Of a DNA stretch of 64,000 nt, positions 1 to 8,180 are shown in pieces. The position numbers and the translations under genes were made by a program. The stretch lies in assembly GCF_900111895.1 (NCBI RefSeq), contig NZ_FOKB01000004.1, positions 496,001 to 560,000 on the forward strand, read 5' to 3'. Numbering within the stretch: the stretch's first letter is position 1; every line of letters begins with the position of its first letter. Origin of the DNA: Pseudomonas simiae (lineage in GTDB: Bacteria; Pseudomonadota; Gammaproteobacteria; Pseudomonadales; Pseudomonadaceae). A model generated the notes under the pieces. The model saw nothing but the letters and a program-made list of their open reading frames with translations. It ran no database searches and was not told where the DNA came from.

Positions 1-425
1 GCTTGCTGTAACGCCGACGCGTAGCTGTTGTTGATCCGCGCGGCGCTGCGTGCCGCCGCACCACGTGAAGTGGTCGGCGGGCTGACTTGCGGTGCCTGCA
101 AGGTAAACGCATCGCTGCGTGCATAACGTGCCATCAGGCCACTCCCTGTCAGCAACATCGCCAATGCCTCTTGCGCGGTAAAGCGCCCGCGCACCCCGAT
201 GGAACGCCGGCCCCGCGTCAACTCACGGTCCACCAGCACTGCCATCCCGGTGGCGCGGCTGTAGGCTTGCAGTGCGTGTTCCAGGTCTTGCGCCGGCAGA
301 TTCAACGACAGCAGCGGTGACTCTGCCTGCGCCGGACGACCGCCGGCCAGCAGCAACAGCAAGACCAGGGCGCACGCGACGCGCCTCCAGGCCCCCTGTT
401 CACCCCCTGCTTTGCATCGCTGCAC
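1..425 (-). CDS. TonB-dependent siderophore receptor with STN domain (N-terminal part only)
   Basis: Partial gene running off the left edge. From a GTG at 425 the reading frame gives a basic N-terminus, a Leu-rich hydrophobic stretch and a cleavage region ending AQA, as in an exported protein. It is followed by a segment with the pattern LNLPAQDLEHALQAY and GVRGRFTAQEAL, typical of the secretin/TonB short N-terminal (STN) domain. STN-bearing receptors take up ferric siderophores across the outer membrane and usually signal to a FecR/FecI pair as well. No such pair is visible here; it could lie outside the window. An in-frame stop at 438-440 precedes the GTG, which limits the start. The barrel is not in the window, so the ligand cannot be inferred. 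Confidence 0.72.
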   Translation of the reverse strand, partial: MQRCKAGGEQGAWRRVACALVLLLLLAGGRPAQAESPLLSLNLPAQDLEHALQAYSRATGMAVLVDRELTRGRRSIGVRGRFTAQEALAMLLTGSGLMARYARSDAFTLQAPQVSPPTTSRGAAARSAARINNSYASALQQ

Positions 426-579
426 GGCCGACGCGCCCTAGAAAACCGTCATCCTGAGGCCAGTTTATGAATCTGATGTTACGGTGATAGCAAAAAAAAC
501 ATCACGGTGATGAGAAGCCTGCTGCACTACACTTTGCAGCCTTATCGGCCCACTCCTTCGGGCCCGCCAGGAGGCCCTG

Positions 580-879
580 ATGAAAGCGTTACCGTCCCTT
601 GTCAGCCTGTTGCTGTGCGCCGCTCTGCCCTTACTCGCCCATGCCGACAATTGCGCAGAGGTCACGGTGGATGGCTATAAGGCGCCCGACTATGGCTGCC
701 TTAGCCAACAGATGGGTAATGACACGAATGCCACAAAGGCGACGCAGAAAAACCGCGAGGCGCAGAATATTTCCATCGAGAAGCGCCCGCCCAATAAGGT
801 CGGTTTAGCCACCCCGGCGGCGACCAGCGTGCGTATGGGCAACACGTTCAGTACGTCGGTGAAGCCGCAGCGGCCTTGA
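580..879 (+). CDS. small secreted protein of unknown function
   Basis: 99-residue product with a clear signal peptide (MKALPSLVSLLLCAALPLLAHA, cleavage expected after about residue 22). The mature part has two cysteines (in DNCAEV and DYGCL) that could form one disulfide in the periplasm, followed by a polar, probably flexible tail rich in Thr, Asn and Lys. An AGGAGG ribosome-binding site lies about 7 bases before the ATG, which supports expression. I do not recognise a named family. It stands alone between the divergent receptor gene and a REP pair, so context gives no function. Confidence 0.7.
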   Translation: MKALPSLVSLLLCAALPLLAHADNCAEVTVDGYKAPDYGCLSQQMGNDTNATKATQKNREAQNISIEKRPPNKVGLATPAATSVRMGNTFSTSVKPQRP

Positions 880-904
880 GCCGTGAGTAGACATATAAAA
901 AATA

Positions 905-990
905 TGGGAGGGAGCTTGCTCGCGAATGCGGTGGGTCAGTTACACATACGTTAACTGACACCCACCCTTCGCGAGCAAGCCCGCTCCCAC
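905..990. repeat. paired REP hairpins (BIME-like)
   Basis: Two inverted arms, GGGAGCTTGCTCGCGAATGCGG and CTTCGCGAGCAAGCCCGC, flank a variable centre containing GTTAACTGACA. It separates the small secreted gene from the convergent alcohol dehydrogenase, the usual intergenic location of Pseudomonas REP pairs. Confidence 0.85.
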
Positions 991-1010
991 CTTTGGACAC
1001 GCAGTGTGTA

Positions 1011-2078
1011 TCAGGCCGCGTGGCTTTCCTTCTTCAAGCTGTCCATATCAATCACAAACCGATACTTCACATCGCCCTTGAGCATCCGCTCATACGCCTC
1101 GTTGATGCCCTGGATGTCGATCATTTCGATGTCCGAGACAATCCCGTGCCTGGCGCAAAAGTCCAGCATGTCCTGGGTTTCCTGGATGCCGCCAATCAGC
1201 GACCCGGCCAGGCCGCGGCGCTTGAAGATCAGGTTGAACACCGTCGGCGACGGGTGCGGGCTGTCGGGGGCGCCGACCAGGGTCATGGTGCCGTCACGCT
1301 TGAGCAGGTTGAGGAAGGCATCGAGGTTGTGCGGAGCGGCGACAGTGTTGAGGATGAAATCCAGGCTGTTGGCGACCTTGGCCATTTCGTCCGGGTTCTT
1401 TGACACCACCACTTGATCGGCGCCCAGGCGCAGGCCGTCTTCACGTTTGTTCGGCGACGTGGTGAACAGCGTGACGTGCGCGCCCATCGCATGGGCGATC
1501 TTCACGGCCATATGCCCAAGCCCACCAAGGCCTACCACCCCGACCTTTTTGCCGGGGCCGACCTTCCAGTGATGCAACGGCGAATAGGTGGTGATACCCG
1601 CGCACAGCAACGGCGCCACGGCGGCCAGGTTGGAATCATCGTGGGAGATGCGCAGCACGAACTTCTCCTTGACCACGATGCTGTCCGAATAGCCGCCAAA
1701 GGTATTTTCACCGCCGAACACCGGGCCGTTGTAGGTGCCGGTAAAGCCGTTCTCGCAGTATTGCTCCTCGCCCTCGGCGCAGGACGCGCAGTGCTGGCAG
1801 CTGTCGACCATGCAGCCGACACCGGCCAAATCACCGACTTTGAACGTGCTGACATTGGTGCCCACCGCCGTGACACGGCCGACGATTTCATGGCCGGGCA
1901 CAGAGGGGTACAGGGTGTTGTTCCATTCGTTGCGGGCGGTGTGCAGATCGGAGTGGCACACGCCGCAATAGAGAATATCGATTTGTACGTCATCCGCCCC
2001 CGGCGCACGGCGCTCGAAGGTAAAGGGCTTGAGGGAATCCTTGGCATTCTGGGCGGCGTAGCTGTAAGTCTTGGCCAT
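1011..2078 (-). CDS. zinc-dependent NAD(P) alcohol dehydrogenase (YahK / cinnamyl-alcohol dehydrogenase type)
   Basis: 355-residue medium-chain dehydrogenase, predicted to reduce aldehydes to alcohols in the cytoplasm. The N-terminal GroES-like domain has the catalytic zinc ligands Cys38 (CGVCHSD) and His63 (GHE). The structural zinc lobe has four cysteines near residues 94, 97, 100 and 108. The Rossmann part carries GLGGLG. Length and order fit the YahK/CAD subfamily. A GTG at 2087 is also in frame, but the AGGTG ribosome-binding site overlaps that GTG and is well spaced for the ATG at 2078, so the ATG is preferred. The gene is monocistronic, convergent with the small secreted gene. The substrate is unknown; broad aldehyde detoxification is typical of the group. 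Confidence 0.88.
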   Translation of the reverse strand: MAKTYSYAAQNAKDSLKPFTFERRAPGADDVQIDILYCGVCHSDLHTARNEWNNTLYPSVPGHEIVGRVTAVGTNVSTFKVGDLAGVGCMVDSCQHCASCAEGEEQYCENGFTGTYNGPVFGGENTFGGYSDSIVVKEKFVLRISHDDSNLAAVAPLLCAGITTYSPLHHWKVGPGKKVGVVGLGGLGHMAVKIAHAMGAHVTLFTTSPNKREDGLRLGADQVVVSKNPDEMAKVANSLDFILNTVAAPHNLDAFLNLLKRDGTMTLVGAPDSPHPSPTVFNLIFKRRGLAGSLIGGIQETQDMLDFCARHGIVSDIEMIDIQGINEAYERMLKGDVKYRFVIDMDSLKKESHAA

Positions 2079-2225
2079 TACGTTCACCTGTGTAATCGGA
2101 TGCTTGAAGTCAGATGACTAGCATAGACGCTGAATCGTTCAATCAAGCACGCCTGTACAATTCGCACCGCCGCCTCGTCCCTAAGCTCATGGCTTCGATC
2201 CGATAGACAGTGCTGGAGAGTGGGC

Positions 2226-3122
2226 ATGTGTAAACGAGTGATGAAGGTTTCCCTGGCACTGACGCTGCTGGCCGGCCAAATGATGGGCAGTGCGTTCGCG
2301 GCAACGCCCGCAGTGGCCGTGGCACCGCAATACGACACCAGCCATGTTTACGTAGCACCGGCCGATGTCGACCGTTTTGCCCAGAGTTTCCTGGCCACCT
2401 TCGGCGGCAAAAGCACCCCCCAGGTGGTAGTAAATGTACTGCCGGTGCCGAGCAGCACCACCTCGCAATTGCTGCAAACCCCGGCGGGCACGGTGTCGTT
2501 GTTTGGTTTCACTACGCCGATCCCGCACCCGTTCGGCCAGGAGCGCAACGGTTACCTGGTCAAGGACATGGACCTGGCACTCAAGGCGGCCCGGGAAAAC
2601 GGTGCGGCGGTGATCGTCAGCGACTTCCCGGATCCGATCGGGCGTGACGCGGTGGTGCAGTGGCCAGGCGGCGTGAACATGCAGCTCTACTGGCACACCA
2701 AGACCCCGGATTACGCCGCGTTCCAGACCGTGCCGGAAAACCGCGTGTACCTCAGCCCCGACCGTGCCGACAGCTTTATCAAGTCGTTCCTGGGCTTCTC
2801 CCACGGCAAAGTCCTGGCCGATGACAAACACGCGCGTGGCGTGGATATCGGTCAAGCCAGCGGCAGCTATCGTCGTGTCGACATCGAGTCGCCGTTCGGG
2901 CGCATGGCAGTGCTGGTCACCAACGGGCAACTGCCCTATCCGTTCGGCCATGAAACCACCGGCTATCAAGTGGCTGACCTGACGGCCACCTTGGGCAAGG
3001 CCACCGGCTCCGGCGCCAAAGTGGTGGTGCCCGCCTTCGACAGTAAAGACCGTCGCAGTGCGTTGGTCGAGTTCCCGGGCGGTTACGTCGCCGAGATCCA
3101 TCAACTCAACGCGGCAAAATGA
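2226..3122 (+). CDS. exported glyoxalase/VOC-fold protein
   Basis: About 298 residues with an N-terminal signal peptide (MKVSLALTLLAG... ending SAFA). The mature part shows two repeated halves, each with a glyoxalase/bleomycin-resistance (VOC) type ending: GYLVKDMDLALKAARENGA followed by FPDPIGRDAVVQWPGG, and GYQVADLTATLGKATGSGA followed by a FPGG element. VOC proteins bind metals or small electrophiles, but I cannot identify an intact metal triad. GGAGAG precedes the ATG at 2226; a GTG at 2220 and an ATG at 2241 are alternatives. The stop codon overlaps the start of the porin gene (ATGA), so the two are translationally coupled and may act together in the envelope. Confidence 0.78.
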   Translation: MCKRVMKVSLALTLLAGQMMGSAFAATPAVAVAPQYDTSHVYVAPADVDRFAQSFLATFGGKSTPQVVVNVLPVPSSTTSQLLQTPAGTVSLFGFTTPIPHPFGQERNGYLVKDMDLALKAARENGAAVIVSDFPDPIGRDAVVQWPGGVNMQLYWHTKTPDYAAFQTVPENRVYLSPDRADSFIKSFLGFSHGKVLADDKHARGVDIGQASGSYRRVDIESPFGRMAVLVTNGQLPYPFGHETTGYQVADLTATLGKATGSGAKVVVPAFDSKDRRSALVEFPGGYVAEIHQLNAAK

Positions 3123-4510
3123 CCCGTCGCACAGGCTGGGGCCTGGCCGTGCTGTGGCCGCTGCTCGCCGGCAGCGTCCACGCCGATGAGCAAGCGACAC
3201 GCCCGGCCATCAAGGCCAATCGCTGGCAGGAAGACTGGTCGGTACTGCAAAACCCGGCGCTGCGCACGCAACCGCTGGACAGCTTGAAGTACATCCCGTT
3301 GTCAGGTGCCAACCCGTTTACCTACCTGTCTCTGGGCGCGACCCTGCGCGAGCGCTTCGAGATGAACGATGCCAGTGGTTTCGGCGTGCGCGATGTGAAG
3401 CGTGATCGCTACCTGATCCAACGCTTCCAGGTGCATGCCGACCTGCATCTGAACGAAAACTGGCGAGTGTTCACCCAGCTCGAAGATGTGCGTGCGTATG
3501 ACAAGACGACGATCGGCGGCGCCGACCAGAATCGCGTCGACCTGCGCCTGGCCTTTGCCGAGTACGTCAATGCCTTCAGCAGCGGCACGCTGAAGGCACG
3601 TGTCGGGCGTCAGGATTTCGCCTTCGACCTGCAGCGCTTCATCTCATCACGGGACGGCCCGAATGTGCGGCAATCCTTCGACGCGCTGTGGGCCGACTGG
3701 GAGACATCCAACTGGCGCTTTATCGGGATTGCCAGCCAGCCGGTGCAGTATCAGGACGGGCGGCATTTCGACGACAAGTCCAACAGCGACGCGCGCTTCC
3801 ACATGGTGCGGGTCGAGCGCCTGGTGGGCGGCAAGAACGAGTTGTCGGCCTACTACGGCGTGTATGAACGCAGCGCGGCGCATTACCTGGACGCAGACGG
3901 CGACGAAACCCGCCACCTGTTCGACGCACGCCTGGGTGGCGCGGCCATGGGCTTTGACTGGGACGTCGAAGCGATGCTGCAAAGTGGTTCGGTGGGCAAC
4001 AAGGATATCCGCGCCTGGGCCGGTGGCAGTCGCACCGGCTATACCTTCGACAGCCTGGCCTGGAAACCGCGCCTGGGCCTGCAACTGGACATCGCCTCGG
4101 GCGACCGTAAGACTGGGGATGGCACTGTCGGTACGTTCAACCCGCTGTTCCCCAACGGTTACTACTTTTCCCTGGCGGGCTACACGGGCTACAGCAACCT
4201 GATTCACGTCAAGCCGTCGATCACCGTCAAGCCGATCGACAAGCTCAGCGTGCAAACCGCCATCGGCCTGCTCTGGCGCCAAACCACCAGCGATGCGGTG
4301 TACACCCAGCCCAACTTGCCGGTGGCCGGCACCGCAGGCCAGGGTGATCGCTGGACCGGTGCCTACGCGCAATTGCGCACCGACTATGTGTTCAGCCCCA
4401 ACCTCACCGGCGCCGTCGAGGCCGTGCACTACGACGTCGGCCAGACCCTGCGTGATGCCGGTGGTGATGACAGCAATTACCTGGGGGTCGAGCTGAAATT
4501 CAGCTGGTAG
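3119..4510 (+). CDS. alginate-export (AlgE-like) family outer-membrane porin
   Basis: 463 residues with a signal peptide ending VHA. The protein then has the pattern of the alginate-export barrel family: an N-terminal sequence leading into LGATLRERFEMND, many alternating amphipathic strands, RVGRQDF, and a C-terminal strand ending in aromatic Trp (GVELKFSW), the signal for outer-membrane insertion. Family members are substrate-selective porins rather than dedicated alginate exporters. The start codon overlaps the stop of the preceding exported VOC protein by 4 bases, indicating one transcription unit. No alginate biosynthesis genes are nearby, so a role as a general uptake channel is more likely. 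Confidence 0.8.
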   Translation: MTRRTGWGLAVLWPLLAGSVHADEQATRPAIKANRWQEDWSVLQNPALRTQPLDSLKYIPLSGANPFTYLSLGATLRERFEMNDASGFGVRDVKRDRYLIQRFQVHADLHLNENWRVFTQLEDVRAYDKTTIGGADQNRVDLRLAFAEYVNAFSSGTLKARVGRQDFAFDLQRFISSRDGPNVRQSFDALWADWETSNWRFIGIASQPVQYQDGRHFDDKSNSDARFHMVRVERLVGGKNELSAYYGVYERSAAHYLDADGDETRHLFDARLGGAAMGFDWDVEAMLQSGSVGNKDIRAWAGGSRTGYTFDSLAWKPRLGLQLDIASGDRKTGDGTVGTFNPLFPNGYYFSLAGYTGYSNLIHVKPSITVKPIDKLSVQTAIGLLWRQTTSDAVYTQPNLPVAGTAGQGDRWTGAYAQLRTDYVFSPNLTGAVEAVHYDVGQTLRDAGGDDSNYLGVELKFSW

Positions 4511-4526
4511 GCCCAACCAAGCACAC

Positions 4527-4551
4527 CCGTACAAGCCCCGCGTACGGTTTA
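4527..4551 (+). terminator. weak hairpin after the porin gene
   Basis: CCGTAC and GTACGG can pair across a 9-base loop, followed by only three T. It lies just downstream of the porin stop. The short T run makes terminator activity uncertain. Confidence 0.3.
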
Positions 4552-4597
4552 CACCAATAGTGACGCTGAGCTTTTTTCGCTACCCAAGGAGTTTTCC

Positions 4598-5416
4598 ATG
4601 AGCACTTTTGTTGCCAAAGACGGTACCCAGATCTACTTCAAGGACTGGGGCAGCGGTAAGCCCGTGCTGTTCAGCCACGGCTGGCCACTGGACGCCGACA
4701 TGTGGGAATACCAGATGGAATACCTCAGCAGCCGTGGCTTTCGCACCATCGCGTTCGACCGCCGTGGCTTCGGCCGCTCTGACCAGCCGTGGACCGGTAA
4801 CGACTACAACACTTTCGCCGACGATATCGCGCAGTTGATCGAACACCTGGACCTCAAGGACGTGACCCTGGTGGGCTTCTCCATGGGCGGCGGCGACGTG
4901 GCGCGTTATATCGCGCGCCACGGCAGTGCTCGCGTTGCCGGCCTGGTGCTGCTGGGTGCGGTCACGCCGATCTTCGGCCAGAAACCAGACTACCCGCAAG
5001 GCGTGCCCAAAGACGTGTTCGACGGCATCAAGGCCGGCCTGCTGAAGGACCGCGCGCAATTTATCAGCGATTTCAACACACCGTTCTTCGGCATCAACAA
5101 GGGCCAGACGGTCTCTGAAGGCGTACTGACCCAAACGCTGCAAATCGCGATGCTGGCGTCCCTCAAATCGACCGTGGATTGCGTCACCGCCTTCTCCGAG
5201 ACCGACTTCCGCCCGGACATGGCCAAGATCGACGTACCGACCCTGGTCATCCACGGGGACGGCGACCAGATCGTACCGTTCGAGACCACCGGCAAAGTCG
5301 CCGCGGCCTCGATCAAAGGCGCCGAACTGAAAGTCTACAAAGAGGCGCCACACGGATTCGCCGTGACCCATGCCCAGGCCTTGAATGAAGACCTGCTGGC
5401 GTTCCTGAACCGCTGA
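4598..5416 (+). CDS. arylesterase / non-haem perhydrolase (alpha/beta hydrolase, PFE type)
   Basis: 272 residues, same length as the P. fluorescens arylesterase PFE (EC 3.1.1.2) and matching it, from memory, over nearly the whole chain. The catalytic triad is visible: Ser95 in GFSMGGG, Asp223 in HGDGD and His252 in PHGF (94, 222 and 251 without Met). It hydrolyses aryl and short-chain esters and lactones, and in the presence of peroxide can form peracids. Pro30 (position 29 without Met) occupies the place where the well-studied PFE has Leu; see findings. An AAGGAG ribosome-binding site is ideally placed. The gene is monocistronic with its own terminator. Confidence 0.93.
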   Translation: MSTFVAKDGTQIYFKDWGSGKPVLFSHGWPLDADMWEYQMEYLSSRGFRTIAFDRRGFGRSDQPWTGNDYNTFADDIAQLIEHLDLKDVTLVGFSMGGGDVARYIARHGSARVAGLVLLGAVTPIFGQKPDYPQGVPKDVFDGIKAGLLKDRAQFISDFNTPFFGINKGQTVSEGVLTQTLQIAMLASLKSTVDCVTAFSETDFRPDMAKIDVPTLVIHGDGDQIVPFETTGKVAAASIKGAELKVYKEAPHGFAVTHAQALNEDLLAFLNR

Positions 5417-5444
5417 AATACCTGTACCACCCTCTCCTTATTTC

Positions 5445-5469
5445 GGCCGGGCTTGCCCGGCCTTTTTTT
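5445..5469 (+). terminator. Rho-independent terminator of the arylesterase gene
   Basis: GGCCGGGC, TT, GCCCGGCC, then seven T. Strong GC stem with U tract 29 bases after the stop codon. Confidence 0.9.
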
Positions 5470-5471
5470 GC

Positions 5472-5858
5472 TCAAGAGAAACGTTGGTTCAATACCAGCC
5501 GCCCCGGCCCGGCAATCAGTACACTGGTGAAGATGATCAACAACAGCCAGCCGAATTGCCCCTCAAACAACGTCCACTCCGGGTGCACCACCAGCATGGC
5601 GATCAACAGCACCGCCAGGATCGGCAGGCACGCCAGGCGCACCAACACCCCCGCAACGATCAACAAAGGGCACAGCACTTCGGCGAAAATCGCCAGCAAC
5701 AGCGTGACGTGCGCCCCCAAGTGAAACGGGTCTTCGATCACCTTCAGCTGTTCGCTGTAGTTCAACACCTTGGGCAAACCGTGTACCCAAAGCAGGAACA
5801 GCGCCCCGCTGCCCCGCAGAAACAACAGCCCAATATCCTGAGTTTTTGATTCGTTCAT
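5472..5858 (-). CDS. DoxX family membrane protein
   Basis: 128 residues with four predicted membrane helices (LLFLRGSGALFLLWVHGL; a second around VTLLLAIFAEVLCPLLIVAGV; a third around ILAVLLIAMLVV; a fourth around GWLLLIIFTSVLIAG). The pattern, including the Glu-containing second helix and HPEW before the last helix, fits the DoxX/DoxD-like family, proposed to interact with quinone or thiol redox systems in the inner membrane. I chose the ATG at 5858 because it is preceded by AGGT and gives the family's usual length; an upstream in-frame ATG at 5948 adds an unlikely Arg-rich extension. Confidence 0.82.
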   Translation of the reverse strand: MNESKTQDIGLLFLRGSGALFLLWVHGLPKVLNYSEQLKVIEDPFHLGAHVTLLLAIFAEVLCPLLIVAGVLVRLACLPILAVLLIAMLVVHPEWTLFEGQFGWLLLIIFTSVLIAGPGRLVLNQRFS

Positions 5859-5959
5859 AAGCGACCTGCCTGGGTGAACACCGCCGGCACCTGCGCGACG
5901 GTGATATCGGAGGCGATTGTGGGCCCGCCACACCACAGGAAATTGCAAGCCTGTGCTGA

Positions 5960-6835
5960 CTACTCCCCCGTGCCCGCAAATGCCGCGACAATTTCATCGA
6001 TCACCACCCGCACCCGTGCGGTATGGCGCAGGTCGGCGTGGGTCACCAGCCACACGTCATACGGCAAGGGCCGCGTGCGCTCGGGCCACAGACGCACCAG
6101 CCCATCACGTTCGCCGGTGTACACCGGGATCTCGCCGACGCCGATGCCGGCCGCAATGGAGCGGCGCACCAGCAGGCTGGAACTCAAGGCCGCGACAATG
6201 CGTCCGCGCCCCGGGGGCTCAGCGACCAGGGTCATGTCCTTCTGGCTTTGCAGGTAGGGTTGGTAGACGACCAGGTCATGGCCTTCGAACAGGCTTCCCT
6301 GCTCCGGCACGCCGTGGCGGTCGATGTAGTCCTGAGAGGCAAACAGCCCTACCGGCCAGCGTGCAATGCGCCGGGCGATCAGGTCGGGGTTGTCCGGGCG
6401 GGTGTTGCGCACGGCGATATCGGCTTCGCGCTTGGCCAGGCTGAGGATCTGGGTGGAGGCATCCAGTTGCACGCGCACGTCGGGGTGTTTGTCGTGCAGG
6501 CGTGCAATCGACGGAATCAGGAAGTCGATGGCCAGGGAGTCGGTGGTGCTGACCCGCACGGTGCCGGTCAGGCGGTCATCCAGGCCCTGGATCTGGCGCT
6601 CCAGGTCGAGGGCTGAGCGTTCCATTTTCTCCGCCGAGAGCAACGCGGCTTCGCCTACTGCCGTGAGTGCGTAACCTTCGGACGTGCGCAGAAACAAGGT
6701 GGCGCTCAAGGACTTTTCCAGCGCGTTGACCCGCCGACCCACCGTGGCCTGATCCACGCCCAACACCCGTGCGGCGCCGCGCAGTGTGGATTCGCGGCAG
6801 ACCGCCAGAAAGACCCGTGCATCATCCCAATTCAT
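5960..6835 (-). CDS. LysR family transcriptional regulator
   Basis: 291 residues. N-terminal winged helix-turn-helix: WDDARVFLAVCRESTLRGAA, then LGVDQATVGRRVNALEK as recognition helix. The remainder is a periplasmic-binding-like effector domain ending in a conserved segment around HTARVRVVIDEIVAAF. It is divergent from an MFS transporter and quinone oxidoreductase pair, with a perfect palindrome in between, so it most likely controls those genes in response to an unknown small ligand, and itself. Confidence 0.9.
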   Translation of the reverse strand: MNWDDARVFLAVCRESTLRGAARVLGVDQATVGRRVNALEKSLSATLFLRTSEGYALTAVGEAALLSAEKMERSALDLERQIQGLDDRLTGTVRVSTTDSLAIDFLIPSIARLHDKHPDVRVQLDASTQILSLAKREADIAVRNTRPDNPDLIARRIARWPVGLFASQDYIDRHGVPEQGSLFEGHDLVVYQPYLQSQKDMTLVAEPPGRGRIVAALSSSLLVRRSIAAGIGVGEIPVYTGERDGLVRLWPERTRPLPYDVWLVTHADLRHTARVRVVIDEIVAAFAGTGE

Positions 6836-6848
6836 GCTTGCTCCTCGT

Positions 6849-6864
6849 GATGCATATATGCATC
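6849..6864. promoter_or_regulatory. palindrome in the LysR/MFS divergent promoter
   Basis: GATGCATATATGCATC is a perfect 16-base palindrome 14 bases upstream of the LysR start. A further TGCATC half site lies at 6891-6896. The position suits an autoregulatory LysR binding site. Confidence 0.55.
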
Positions 6865-6947
6865 GGTGCGCCGTTTAATCGCAGCATTATTGCATCAGAA
6901 AACCCGGATATGCTGGGCGCCAGAGAAAAATACCCGGGACCGCCATC

Positions 6948-8180
6948 ATGCTCGACACACACGCCCCACCCCGCAGCTCAGTCTGGCTGCCCATCTTCGC
7001 CGGCCTCTGCGCCAGCCTGGTCAGTATCGGCCTGGCGCGGTTCGCCTATACGCCGTTGATCCCGACCTTGATCCAGGCGCAGTGGTTTTCCGCCAATGAT
7101 GTGGTCTACCTCGGCGCCGCCAACCTGGTGGGTTACCTGATCGGCGCGCTGATCGGCCGCCCCATCGCCCAGCGCACCTCGAACAAGACCGCGCTGCGCA
7201 TGATGATGGTGGCGGTGACCCTGGCGTTCTTCGCCTGTGGCTTCCCGTTGTCGGTGGTGTGGTTCTTCGCCTGGCGGTTGCTGTCGGGGATTGCCGGTGG
7301 CGCGATCATGGTGTTGGTGGCGGCGACCGTGTTGCCCCACGTACCGGCGGCACGCCGTGGCTTGGCCAGCGGCGCGATCTTCCTCGGTATCGGCCTGGGC
7401 ATTGCTGGCTCCGGCACCCTCGTACCGCCCTTGTTGAACCTGGGTTTGCAACAGACCTGGTTTGGCCTGGGCCTATTGGCGCTGGTGTTGACGGGCGCCA
7501 GCTGGTTCGCCTGGCCCACCGGCACACTGCATGAAGCAGCGGCCCCCACGGGCACTTCAGCGCAGACACCCTCCGGCGTGTACCTGCTGTTTGCCCAGTA
7601 CGCCTTCATGGCGGCGGGCCTGGTGCCGGCGATGGTGTTCCTGGTCGACTACGTGGCCCGAGGCCTGGGTGACGGTGCGCATATCGGCGCGATGATCTGG
7701 GTAATGTACGGCCTGGGCGCGATTGTAGGGCCGGTGACCTACGGGTTCCTCGCCGACAAACTCGGTGCCCGCTTGAGTATCCGCGTGGTGCTGGTGGTGC
7801 AGGCGATTGCGGTCGGCCTGTTGCCGTTTACCGGCTCCTTTACCGCCCTGGCGGTGCTCGCGGTGGTCCTCGGTTCCTTCCCGCCAGGTATCGTGCCGCT
7901 GGCACTGGCGCGGGTGCATGAACTGCTGCCCAACCATCATCAGCAACACGTGGCGTGGAGCCGCGCCACGGTGTCCTTCGCGACGTTCCAGGCGCTGTCC
8001 GGGTTTGCCTACTCGGCGCTGTTCAACAGCAGCGGCGGCCAGCATGCGCTGTTGTTCATGATCGCTGCCGGGGCCATTGTGGTCGCATTGGCACTGGAAC
8101 TCGGCATGATTGTGCTGAACCGTCGGCCGCTCGACACGGTCCCAACCCATACGCTCATCGCTGCAGGTAATCTGAAATGA
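6948..8180 (+). CDS. MFS transporter, YbfB/YjiJ family
   Basis: 410 residues with about twelve predicted transmembrane helices. It starts with WLPIFAGLCASLVSIGLARFAYTPLIP, in which the GxxRFxYTPLIP pattern is characteristic of the YbfB/YjiJ group of the major facilitator superfamily. The central loop (residues about 195-210) is polar. Substrates for this group are largely unknown. The stop overlaps the start of the quinone oxidoreductase gene (ATGA), so transporter and enzyme are coupled, and both face the LysR regulator. A joint role in exporting and detoxifying an electrophile or quinone is an inference. Confidence 0.85.
   Translation: MLDTHAPPRSSVWLPIFAGLCASLVSIGLARFAYTPLIPTLIQAQWFSANDVVYLGAANLVGYLIGALIGRPIAQRTSNKTALRMMMVAVTLAFFACGFPLSVVWFFAWRLLSGIAGGAIMVLVAATVLPHVPAARRGLASGAIFLGIGLGIAGSGTLVPPLLNLGLQQTWFGLGLLALVLTGASWFAWPTGTLHEAAAPTGTSAQTPSGVYLLFAQYAFMAAGLVPAMVFLVDYVARGLGDGAHIGAMIWVMYGLGAIVGPVTYGFLADKLGARLSIRVVLVVQAIAVGLLPFTGSFTALAVLAVVLGSFPPGIVPLALARVHELLPNHHQQHVAWSRATVSFATFQALSGFAYSALFNSSGGQHALLFMIAAGAIVVALALELGMIVLNRRPLDTVPTHTLIAAGNLK

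Noticed and set aside
3119..4510. AlgE alginate exporter
   Set aside because: No other alginate genes are nearby; the protein is only a member of the broader barrel family.
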